Shown here: in pieces, positions 49,781 to 57,448 of the stretch
Numbering within the stretch: position 1 is the stretch's first letter
How the letters are laid out: each line of letters starts with the position of its first letter
From: Leptolyngbya sp. BL0902
GTDB taxonomy: Bacteria > Cyanobacteriota > Cyanobacteriia > Phormidesmidales > Phormidesmidaceae
Direction of reading: 5' to 3'
Assembly: GCF_016403105.1 (NCBI RefSeq)
Contig: NZ_CP046156.1
Coordinates: 94,484 to 158,483 of the forward strand
Length of the DNA stretch: 64,000 bases
Made by a program: the position numbers and the translations under genes
Notes under the pieces: generated by a model
Databases searched by the model: none
Seen by the model: only the letters and a program-made list of their open reading frames with translations
What the model was told of the DNA's origin: nothing

Positions 49781-50146
49781 CTAAGCTGCATCGTTGGATT
49801 GAATAGCCGCTCTAATTTCCTCAGGATTAGCAAGGGCATAGGCCCAAGCGGTGGCTAGATCGGCAGCGGTAATGGTGGGATAGTCTTGCAGAATTTCGGC
49901 ATCGCTACTGCCCAGGTCGTGGGCCTGTACTAGCACCCAGATGGGGATACGGGTATGAGCAATGCAAGCCTCGCCCCCGCAGATACCGGGAGTTTTTTCA
50001 ATGCCAGCCCAACGTTGACTCAGGCTGTTGAGCAAGAGCTGAATCGCTTCTGCTTTTTCGGCCAAGCTGAGGGATAGCAGTTGGGATTCGATGTCGCGGA
50101 GAGCCATGGAAGACAGCCGTTGAGAATCCTGAACTTCTTTCATCAT
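49781..50146 (-). CDS. DUF433 antitoxin
   Basis: This 121-aa protein has a C-terminal DUF433 domain (about 50-115): TPGICGGEACIAHTRIPIWVLVQ, ILQDYPTITAADLATAWAYALANPEEI. DUF433 proteins have an HTH-like fold and are antitoxins of DUF5615. The N-terminal 50 residues are a helical extension. It lies upstream of the toxin in the same operon. Confidence 0.85.
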   Translation of the reverse strand: MMKEVQDSQRLSSMALRDIESQLLSLSLAEKAEAIQLLLNSLSQRWAGIEKTPGICGGEACIAHTRIPIWVLVQAHDLGSSDAEILQDYPTITAADLATAWAYALANPEEIRAAIQSNDAA

Positions 50147-50208
50147 AGTGCCCAGCCGACCGGGAGCAAATTACCCCGCAGTTACTCAAGGATTTGTGCT
50201 GATAGGCG

Positions 50209-51252
50209 TTACACACTCAGCCAGCCTTGGGTTCTGAGGTGGTTCCAGGCCATGGCTAGGTGCTGAGGCTTAAAGAGGTTCTTCTTACGATCACTCCATT
50301 CCCGCACCCGCTCAATAGCCACCTCGCAATCGACAGCCGCCTGAGGGTCTTCCTGAGCCACCCAGTGCAGGGTTGCTAGCATTTCCATGCCGTAGGGGGT
50401 TTCAAACCCCTCGATGAGCTGGCTAACTCGCTCCAAGTAGGGGTCAGCATTTTGGCCCTTAGCCAAAAAAGTTTGGGCGGCCTCGTGGCCTTCGGGCAAA
50501 ACCTGGATTTGGGCACGACCGCTACCGTCACCGTAGCCGCGAATGTAATGGCCTTCCATGGCTTGCAGGGCGTGGCCTAGGTTGTGGGCATAGGGGCCAT
50601 AATGAAAGCGCTGGTAGGTTAGGGTTTGTAGCGTGGGCTCTCCGGCCACCTTGAGAAAGTACGCCAGCTTTTGAACTTCGATGCGGCTGGCGCTATACCC
50701 CGGTAGTCCGTAGAGTTCTAATATCCGAATCAGGGCGGCTCTAAAGGCTGTCATGGGTGGCTTTGAGGTGGCGATCATCATCGCTTCGACGGGCGGTGGC
50801 CCCGCAGGTTCAAACACAATCACTTCAATATTCGGCAGTGGTTTGAAGGCATCTAAAATGAGCGGTTTGACCTCGGCCCAGTCTAAGCCCCCGTTGCCGC
50901 AGCCCAGGGGAGGAATGGCAATGGATCGAATTCCTAGGCGTTGAATGTCTTCGACTAAGGCGGCTAGCCCAGTCTTGATATCGTCAAGCTGGGAGGGTTG
51001 TCGCCAGTGGCGTTTGGTGGGGAAGTTGATGATATATCGTGGGTTGAGCAGTGACCCCGTGGCAACGATAAACATACGCCCAGGCTCGACCTCGTTGTTT
51101 TTGCACGCTTTTTGATACTGCTTAAAGTTGTCTGGAAACGCCCGCTTAAATTGCAGCGCCACTCCTTTGCCCATGACACCCACGCAGTTGACGGTGTTCA
51201 CCAGGGCTTCTGTTTTTTCGTCTAGGAGGTTGCCACGCTTTAGCTTGAGCAT
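50209..51252 (-). CDS. darG: DarG-type macrodomain antitoxin
   Basis: This is a 347-aa protein. The N-terminal macrodomain (1-155) has NTVNCVGVMGKGVALQF and PPLGCGNGGLDW, as in DarG, which removes ADP-ribose from thymidine in DNA. The C-terminal domain (about 175-347, DUF4065-like RFHYGPYAHNLGHAL) binds and blocks the toxin. It lies downstream of the darT gene in one operon. Confidence 0.9.
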   Translation of the reverse strand: MLKLKRGNLLDEKTEALVNTVNCVGVMGKGVALQFKRAFPDNFKQYQKACKNNEVEPGRMFIVATGSLLNPRYIINFPTKRHWRQPSQLDDIKTGLAALVEDIQRLGIRSIAIPPLGCGNGGLDWAEVKPLILDAFKPLPNIEVIVFEPAGPPPVEAMMIATSKPPMTAFRAALIRILELYGLPGYSASRIEVQKLAYFLKVAGEPTLQTLTYQRFHYGPYAHNLGHALQAMEGHYIRGYGDGSGRAQIQVLPEGHEAAQTFLAKGQNADPYLERVSQLIEGFETPYGMEMLATLHWVAQEDPQAAVDCEVAIERVREWSDRKKNLFKPQHLAMAWNHLRTQGWLSV

Positions 51253-51336
51253 TATGTTGCCATATATTTAGTTCAATTGTACTAAATAAAGAAATTAAGT
51301 TCAAGATGGGTTAGGGGCAATCGATCCGTCTGCCTT

Positions 51337-51969
51337 TTATGAGTAGTACCACTGGGGACGCAGGCTGGCGGTCATCGTTTGCTCAAATTGTCGCAAAATT
51401 TGGTTCACTTCGGTAGCGATGCCTTGATCCATCACCCCAATGCCGCGAATCAAGGGCCAGGGCACCGCTTGGTGTACCAAAAACTCGGCTTGGCGGCGGC
51501 GCTTGCGATCCCCATCTTCAGCGGTATCTCGCCAATACTTGGTTTTCATGATGTCCCAGTCGATGGCGGTGTTGATTTCGTTGAGGTCGTCGTAGAAGCT
51601 GGTGTAGCCCATGACGGCATGGCCATCGCTAAATACAAACCCCAGGCCCGCTTCGGCGATAGCTTCAGCCGTGGTCAGCAGGTGCAAGATAGACCGCTGG
51701 CCGCTGGTGTAGCCGGGAACATTGCCGATGTGGATTGCCCCAAGCATGGGCGAACGCGGGGCAAAGTAGAAGGGCACGTAGTCGTGGAGAACGCCGCCAG
51801 GGCCGCAGGGCACCGTTTTAGAGTAGCGTCGATCTTGAATGTGCTCGTAGGCAATGGATGTGTAGTCAGCCTCGGTGGCTTGCAGCCGATTTTTGGCCAG
51901 CAGAGTGCCGGACTGCACAATGGTGGTCAGGTTGCTGAGGGGGGTAATGTGGTAAAGCCAAACGGGCAT
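51337..51969 (-). CDS. darT: DarT-type DNA ADP-ribosyltransferase toxin
   Basis: This 210-aa DUF4433/DarT protein has LYHITPLSNL, PFYFAPRSPM (NAD-binding region) and AEFLVHQAVPW, whose Glu is the predicted catalytic acid. DarT modifies thymidine in single-stranded DNA and stalls replication; DarTG limits phages. It precedes darG by 84 nt, the usual order. Confidence 0.9.
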   Translation of the reverse strand: MPVWLYHITPLSNLTTIVQSGTLLAKNRLQATEADYTSIAYEHIQDRRYSKTVPCGPGGVLHDYVPFYFAPRSPMLGAIHIGNVPGYTSGQRSILHLLTTAEAIAEAGLGFVFSDGHAVMGYTSFYDDLNEINTAIDWDIMKTKYWRDTAEDGDRKRRRQAEFLVHQAVPWPLIRGIGVMDQGIATEVNQILRQFEQTMTASLRPQWYYS

Positions 51970-52120
51970 TCTGCACAGGGCGGTGGAGAGTGTTCCTTAG
52001 CGTAGCAATGGTTGGGCTTGCTGCTGCCAGATTCGGTGACAATGGAGGAGATTGAGTATTTGCTAGAGCTGGATCCAAATCCAAAGGGTCGATGTGTCAG
52101 GTAATCAGGGTTAAGGCTTT

Positions 52121-52483
52121 TCAAACCGAATACAGCCCAATGGCGATCTGAATCGCTTGCTGAATGCGTTGTAGAGATTCAGGCCGGACGCTGCCGTAGG
52201 GGCCACGGTCTAGGTAGCGCTTTTCGACGGTGGTGATCAGGTCGCCCATGGCTACAGAGTCGCGTTCTAGCCCCCCTTCTCCAGCTGGGATGAGAATGCG
52301 GCAGGGGTTTCCGGCGCAGGCTTCCACATCGGAGGAAAAGGGAACCACGAGCAGGGTGGTGCTGTACTGGTTCCGCACGTCCATGGAGACAACCACGACT
52401 GGACGTTTTTTAGTATCGCCGCCCTGGCGGAGGGCTTTGGACAGGTAAATTTCGCCCTGTTTTGGGAAGGAAGCCATGATCAT
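52121..52483 (-). CDS. MazF/PemK-type toxin
   Basis: This 120-aa MazF-family endoribonuclease has QGEIYLSKA, KRPVVVVSMDVRN, TTLLVVPFSS and RDSVAMGDLITTVEK. It starts in an ATGA overlap with the antitoxin stop, which favours ATG 52483, although ATG 52477 also fits. Confidence 0.85.
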   Translation of the reverse strand: MIMASFPKQGEIYLSKALRQGGDTKKRPVVVVSMDVRNQYSTTLLVVPFSSDVEACAGNPCRILIPAGEGGLERDSVAMGDLITTVEKRYLDRGPYGSVRPESLQRIQQAIQIAIGLYSV

Positions 52484-52755
52484 TGAGCGGGCCTGTCGTT
52501 CCAGGCGCTATCGTTGTCCCATTGTTGAAGGGCGGCATCTTGGGTTTCCTGGGCCCAGGTGGTTTCGTTCTGAATGTCGCTCTGGGGACGGTTCTGGTAA
52601 AACTGGCGCAGTTGGTCTTGAATCTGCTGGGCCTGCCACAGCCGCAGGGCTTCTTCGATGATGGCTGAGCGATTGTCTGAAAACTGGTCGATGGCGTCGA
52701 GCAGGTCGGCGTCGATGGTGACGGAGACGCGCCGCTTATTGGGTGCATTTGCCAT
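52480..52755 (-). CDS. RHH antitoxin of the MazF-type toxin
   Basis: This is a 91-aa protein. Residues 8-45 are a ribbon-helix-helix (RRVSVTIDADLLDAIDQF, NRSAIIEEAL), and the Gln/Asp-rich C-terminus should wrap the toxin. It should repress its own promoter, which faces the methyltransferase gene 57 nt away. Confidence 0.82.
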   Translation of the reverse strand: MANAPNKRRVSVTIDADLLDAIDQFSDNRSAIIEEALRLWQAQQIQDQLRQFYQNRPQSDIQNETTWAQETQDAALQQWDNDSAWNDRPAQ

Positions 52756-52811
52756 AGAAAGAGGGCAACATAGAGATAGCCCAGTGAGTAATACTTTTCA
52801 TATTACGTGAT

Positions 52812-55649
52812 ATGTCAAACCCCACCCCCACCCGCCCCGCTGTCTTTATCGAAAAAATCTTTCCGGTGAACCTGTTGAACCAGCAGGTGTATTACGAGCA
52901 CGGGGGCAATCCGTTTAAGGGGCTGCATCGGTGGTATTCGCGGAAGCCGTTGTCGTTTAGTCGGGCGAGTGTGTTGGGGTCGTTGTTGCCGGATACGGTG
53001 ACGATGGAGGAGTTTGAGTATTTGCTGGGGTTGGATCGGGCGAGGCCGGAGGAGCATGAGCTACACCGGATGCAGCGCTGGGGCCGAACGAAGCTGTATA
53101 AGACGCCGCCTAGCCCGGAGCGGATTCAGCAGGTGCATGATCTGTGTGAGCAGACCTGGGGCACGCGGACGCCGACGGTGCTGGATGCGTTTGCGGGGGG
53201 TGGCAGCATTCCGTTTGAGGCGGTGCGGTATGGGTTGAATGTGCTGGCGAGTGACTTGAACCCGGTGGCGGTGGTGACGATGAAGGCGGCGATGGAGTAC
53301 CCGCTAAAGTTTGGGCCAGATTTGCAGCATGAGATTGATAAGTGGGTGAAGTGGGTTGGCGATGAGGCGGAAAAGCGGTTAGCGGAGTTTTTCCCGTCGC
53401 AGGAGGGGGAGACGGTTCAGAATTATTTGTGGGCGCATACGGTGGTGTGTCCGCATTGCGAATCTGAGGTTCCGTTGAGTCCGAATTGGTGGATTGATAA
53501 ATCCCCTAGTGCACAAAAGAAGGGGCGATGGTCTGCGGCAAAGCCTGTCCCCAATATGGAACACAAAAAAATAGACTTCCTAGTTATTACTGGTAAGAAA
53601 GGTAATGGCGCTTCTATTCGATTACCTGATGGGGAAGAATACTTTCCAGACGATACTGTGACAATTAAAAGAGGAGAAGGTAGATGTCTAAACTGTGAAC
53701 AGGTTATCGAGAGTCAGTATATTGATGAAAAATTACTGAAAGGCGAATTTAAACATTTACTATATGCTGTAATTTTTAAGCGGTCGGATGGAGGTATAGG
53801 TGTGCGATTACCTGTAGAAATGGATCTAGATGGCATTTCTAAGTCCGACTTTAAACTAGACAAGATTCGTTCTGCATCTCCAGAGGCTATTCCATCTGAA
53901 CCTCTTCTTCAAGGACAAGATACTCGGTGCTTCAATAGAGGAGTTAGAAGATGGGAGCAACTCTTTAACTCTCGGCAACTATTAACACTCTTAACTTTTG
54001 TAGAGATAATCAAAGAAGCTAAGCCAGACATTCAGACACAGTACAGCTTAGAAATAGCAGAGGCAATAATAGCCTATTTAGGAATTGTCATTAGCCGATG
54101 TATTGACAAAAACAGCAGATTGACTCACTGGAATCAAGGGAAAGGATTACCAGGCCCCGAAAATGCCTCTGCTCAGCATTCCTTAAATTTGATGTGGAAC
54201 TATCCAGAAGTAATTGGTTCAAGTCGCCTTTGGCGATGGTGTGCAAGTCCTACAGCATCAAACTATTCAGAATTATGCAACTTCCTAGGAGTAAAGTCAT
54301 CAAAAATTCAGCTATTAGACTTTAAGAAAGACTTCTCTTCTTCAATTCGTATTTCATTAGAATCTGCTGACAGTCTATTTGGCATTGAAGATAAGTCAGT
54401 TGATTCTATTGTCATAGATCCCCCTTATTATTCGACCATCCAATATTCAGAGATATCAGACTTCTTTTATGTTTGGATGAAGAGAACTTTGGGCGATATT
54501 ATGCCTGAGCTTTTCTACTCAGAACTCACCGACAAAGACCGCGAAGCCGTCGCCAACCCGTCCCGCTTCCGCAACATGGGCGAGTCTGCCGAAGAACTCG
54601 CCAACCGCGACTATGAAGCCAAAATGGCCCTCGCCTTTGCCGAATACTACCGCGTCCTCCGCGACGACGGCGTCATGACCGTCCAGTTCAACCACAAAGA
54701 CTCCGGTGCCTGGGACGTGCTCGCCAAATCCCTCATCGACGCAGGCTTTGAGATCACCGCCAGTTGGGCCGTTAGCACCGAGAACCCGCAAAACCTGCAC
54801 CAGGCCCAGAAAAACTCCGTCTCCAGCACCGTCCTCCTCGTCTGCCGCAAGCGCGACCCCAACTCCGGCTCTGCCTGGTGGGATGACCTGCGCCCTGAAC
54901 TCTCCAACCTGGTCGAGCAACGCGCCCCCGAATTTGAAGCCAACGACATCAGTGGCATCGACCTCTACCTCAGCGCCTTTGGCCCCGCCCTCAACGTCTT
55001 TAGCCGTGCATGGCCCGTGCTGGATAGCTCCGGCGAAGAAATGCGCCCCGAAGTGGCCTTTGCCGAAGCCCGCAAAGCCATCGCCAACTACCGCTTCCGC
55101 AAACTGCTCGAAGCCGACACCGCCGGATTCGACCCCCTCACCCAGTGGTACATCCTCGCCTGGGATGCCTTCCGCGCCCGCGAGTTCCCCTTCGATGAAG
55201 CGCGACAACTCGCCCTCGCCGTCGGTGGATTCAACGTCTCCGACCTGGCCAAAACCCACAAACTAATCGACTCCGCCAGCGGCACCTGCAAACTGCTCAC
55301 CCCCCAACAGCGCCTCAAAAAACACGCCTTCTCCACCAACCCCGACGACTTTTCCGCCGCCGCCCTGGTCGATGGCCTCCATGCCATCATCGCCCTCTAC
55401 CTCGAAGAACAAAGCATCGACCCCGTCCGCCGCTTCCTCAAAACCACGGGCCTGCTCAGCAACGACCTCTTCATGCGGGCCTGGGAAGTGGCCCTCAAAG
55501 CCATCCCCCCCATCGGCGACGAACGCAAACGCATGGTGGAAGAAAAAGCCCTCGCCGATCTGTGGCTAGCCATGGATGAGATTCAGGCCAAGGTGCTCTA
55601 CGTGCAGCCGGAGTTGGCGTCGGAAGAGGGGCAGATGGGGCTGTTTTAG
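52812..55649 (+). CDS. DUF1156 adenine-specific DNA methyltransferase (COG1743-like)
   Basis: This is a 945-aa protein. The N-terminal DUF1156 segment (FPVNLLNQQVYYEHGG, HRWYSRKPLSFSRASVLGS) is followed by SAM-binding DAFAGGGS (125-132). A zinc ribbon CPHC...CLNC lies in the middle, and the amino-methylating DPPY is at 536-539. It should make N6-methyladenine and mark self DNA. Codon use shifts twice: G/T-ending codons up to about 53.5 kb, AT-rich to about 54.5 kb, then C-ending. That suggests a chimera in which the central recognition part was exchanged. Confidence 0.88.
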   Translation: MSNPTPTRPAVFIEKIFPVNLLNQQVYYEHGGNPFKGLHRWYSRKPLSFSRASVLGSLLPDTVTMEEFEYLLGLDRARPEEHELHRMQRWGRTKLYKTPPSPERIQQVHDLCEQTWGTRTPTVLDAFAGGGSIPFEAVRYGLNVLASDLNPVAVVTMKAAMEYPLKFGPDLQHEIDKWVKWVGDEAEKRLAEFFPSQEGETVQNYLWAHTVVCPHCESEVPLSPNWWIDKSPSAQKKGRWSAAKPVPNMEHKKIDFLVITGKKGNGASIRLPDGEEYFPDDTVTIKRGEGRCLNCEQVIESQYIDEKLLKGEFKHLLYAVIFKRSDGGIGVRLPVEMDLDGISKSDFKLDKIRSASPEAIPSEPLLQGQDTRCFNRGVRRWEQLFNSRQLLTLLTFVEIIKEAKPDIQTQYSLEIAEAIIAYLGIVISRCIDKNSRLTHWNQGKGLPGPENASAQHSLNLMWNYPEVIGSSRLWRWCASPTASNYSELCNFLGVKSSKIQLLDFKKDFSSSIRISLESADSLFGIEDKSVDSIVIDPPYYSTIQYSEISDFFYVWMKRTLGDIMPELFYSELTDKDREAVANPSRFRNMGESAEELANRDYEAKMALAFAEYYRVLRDDGVMTVQFNHKDSGAWDVLAKSLIDAGFEITASWAVSTENPQNLHQAQKNSVSSTVLLVCRKRDPNSGSAWWDDLRPELSNLVEQRAPEFEANDISGIDLYLSAFGPALNVFSRAWPVLDSSGEEMRPEVAFAEARKAIANYRFRKLLEADTAGFDPLTQWYILAWDAFRAREFPFDEARQLALAVGGFNVSDLAKTHKLIDSASGTCKLLTPQQRLKKHAFSTNPDDFSAAALVDGLHAIIALYLEEQSIDPVRRFLKTTGLLSNDLFMRAWEVALKAIPPIGDERKRMVEEKALADLWLAMDEIQAKVLYVQPELASEEGQMGLF

Positions 55650-55715
55650 ATGGGGAGAGGATGCTGAGAGGGGGAGACGGGGAGATGCGGGGACGAAAGG
55701 GGAGGGGAGTGATAC
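55650..55715 (+). repeat. polypurine tract
   Basis: G/A-rich GGGGAGA-type sequence right after the methyltransferase stop, like the tract at 47195. Confidence 0.55.
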
Positions 55716-55747
55716 AGTCAGAACGATGACGAGAGGCCCAGCGTGCT

Positions 55748-56371
55748 ATGACGGCATCTTTACTCCATATTCCTAATTCGCTCCCCCAGGCCGAGCAACG
55801 GCTGGTATTGGAGGGCGTGACCTGGCAGCAGTACGATGCCCTGGTGGCGTTGTTTATGAACCAGTTTCCCGCCCTGCGGATGACCTACCTAGAAGGCTCC
55901 CTAGAACTGATGACGACCTCTCCTGAGCATGAACGCCTCAAAACCATCATCGCTCGCCTGATCGAAGCCTTCGCTGAAGAACTGGATATAGACCTGAATG
56001 GGTATGGCTCGGCCACCTTTCGCAAAGAAGCCGCCGCCCGTGGGTTAGAACCCGATGAATGCTACTGCCTCGGCGAACTCCAAGCGGTGCCCGATATCGC
56101 CTTAGAAATTGCCCTCACCAGCGGCGGCATCGATAAGCTTAAGGTTTACCAGGGCTTAGGGGTAAAAGAAGTTTGGTTCTGGGAAAACCAAACACTCAGC
56201 CTCTATGGTCTGACAGAAACGGGCGAAGCTTACGAAGCCTTAGCGATCAGCCCACTTTTGCCACAACTCGATATCGCGCTCTTGGCCAGCTATGTTAATA
56301 ACACCAGCCAAACCCAGGCCGTTAAAGCCTATCGTCAGGCGCTAAGAGAGAGACTGTTTAAGCATGACTAA
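55748..56371 (+). CDS. Uma2-family putative endonuclease (DUF820)
   Basis: This 207-aa protein matches the PD-(D/E)XK-like Uma2 family so abundant in cyanobacteria: TYLEGSLELMTTSPEHE, PDECYCLG, VPDIALEIALTSGGIDKL (D..E.A catalytic strand) and YQGLGVKEVWFWE. The function in cells is unknown. It overlaps the next gene by 8 nt. Confidence 0.88.
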   Translation: MTASLLHIPNSLPQAEQRLVLEGVTWQQYDALVALFMNQFPALRMTYLEGSLELMTTSPEHERLKTIIARLIEAFAEELDIDLNGYGSATFRKEAAARGLEPDECYCLGELQAVPDIALEIALTSGGIDKLKVYQGLGVKEVWFWENQTLSLYGLTETGEAYEALAISPLLPQLDIALLASYVNNTSQTQAVKAYRQALRERLFKHD

Positions 56372-56978
56372 AGTTCCAAAGTCGAAAAAGAAAACCTTTT
56401 GCAGCTTTAGCTATGCCGAAGCCTTCAAACAGCTTAACTTAAACGATCTCGTCCCTTGGGAACTAGACGCGCCCCCGCTGGAACCCAGCGCCTTCTTTCA
56501 AGAGCGGCTGCGCCGTTTAGAGCAAACCTTTGACCTAGAAGGCTACGAAGAATCGAAAAAGCTGCTGATCGATGCCATTTGCGAAGAGGCTATCGCCAGC
56601 ACCGACCATCTTAAAATTTGGAAGGGAGCACAACTCGAAGGCGACACCGCCGCAGGCTACGTCGATTATCTCATCGCTGAGCGAAAGCGGTATTTAGACA
56701 TTCCCCTACTGTGTATCATCGAAGCCAAAAAAGACGACTTTGAGAAAGGGTTGGCCCAATGCCTAGTCGAAATGCAGGCTTGCCAATGGCAAAATCGCCA
56801 ATCGGGCCGCGAGATTGATGTCTACGGCATCGTCACCAATGGCCGAGCCTGGCAGTTCTACCGCATGGCCCCAGCAGGCACCGTCTACGAAACCCCCGTT
56901 TATTCTACCGGGGATATGGATCTATTACTGGGGCGACTGCGTTATATCTTCCAGCTATGCGAACAGAATCTGGACTAG
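56364..56978 (+). CDS. PD-(D/E)XK nuclease-like protein
   Basis: This is a 204-aa protein. GYVDYLIAERKRYLDIPLLCIIEAKKDDFEKGLAQCLVEM carries the D...ExK arrangement of restriction-type nucleases, like the N-terminal domain of type I restriction subunits. Position between the methyltransferase and the helicase makes it the obvious candidate DNA-cutting component. Confidence 0.72.
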   Translation: MTKVPKSKKKTFCSFSYAEAFKQLNLNDLVPWELDAPPLEPSAFFQERLRRLEQTFDLEGYEESKKLLIDAICEEAIASTDHLKIWKGAQLEGDTAAGYVDYLIAERKRYLDIPLLCIIEAKKDDFEKGLAQCLVEMQACQWQNRQSGREIDVYGIVTNGRAWQFYRMAPAGTVYETPVYSTGDMDLLLGRLRYIFQLCEQNLD

Positions 56979-56987
56979 GGTTTGAAC

Positions 56988-57230
56988 ATGTTGAATGCCA
57001 TTAGACGACAAACCATCGTAAAACCTGGGGGCATCATTGAGCTAACCTTGCCAGAACTGCCAGAAGGGGCTGTCGTGGAGGTGATTGTGTTGTTCCAAGA
57101 CTCTAGCGAATTGGCTAAAGACACCGCGCAATCGCTCACAAGTCTTATTGGAGAAGCCCCTGGAAGCTTTGCCACTCCCGAAGAGGCTGACCAGTTCATC
57201 CGCGAACAAAGGGACGAATGGGATTACTAA
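56988..57230 (+). CDS. small antitoxin-like protein
   Basis: This 80-aa protein has a beta-rich N-terminus RQTIVKPGGIIELTLPELPEGAVVEVIV, the pattern of AbrB/DUF2281-type antitoxins, and an acidic C-terminus ending IREQRDEWDY. ATG 56988 is preferred over TTG 56982. No toxin of the usual kind follows. Confidence 0.65.
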   Translation: MLNAIRRQTIVKPGGIIELTLPELPEGAVVEVIVLFQDSSELAKDTAQSLTSLIGEAPGSFATPEEADQFIREQRDEWDY

Positions 57231-57445
57231 AAGATATGTCAATTTTGGAGCTAGCCATGACCTTATCTGCCCAAAAACCGATTGAAACTGAGGCCGATTA
57301 CGAAAACGCCCTGGCGCGTATAAACAACCTTATGGATGCGGCCCCAGATACCCCCGAATCTGAAGAATTAGATAGGTTGGCTACCCTTGTAGAAGCCTAT
57401 GAAGATGAGCACTACCCAATTGGCTTACCAGACTCCTCTACATAA
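57218..57445 (+). CDS. HigA-like protein lacking its HTH domain
   Basis: This 75-aa protein matches the N-terminal segment of HigA-type antitoxins (PIETEADYENALARINNLMDAAPDTPESEELDRLATLVEAYEDEHYPI), but the following helix-turn-helix is absent. It overlaps the previous gene by 13 nt and ends 3 nt before the helicase. It may be a degraded or solo module. Confidence 0.68.
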   Translation: MGLLKDMSILELAMTLSAQKPIETEADYENALARINNLMDAAPDTPESEELDRLATLVEAYEDEHYPIGLPDSST

Positions 57446-57448
57446 ACC

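Noticed and set aside
54519..55259. 246-codon minus-strand frame within the methyltransferase gene
   Set aside because: Gly/Glu/Val-rich translation caused by C-ending codons on the other strand; no motif.
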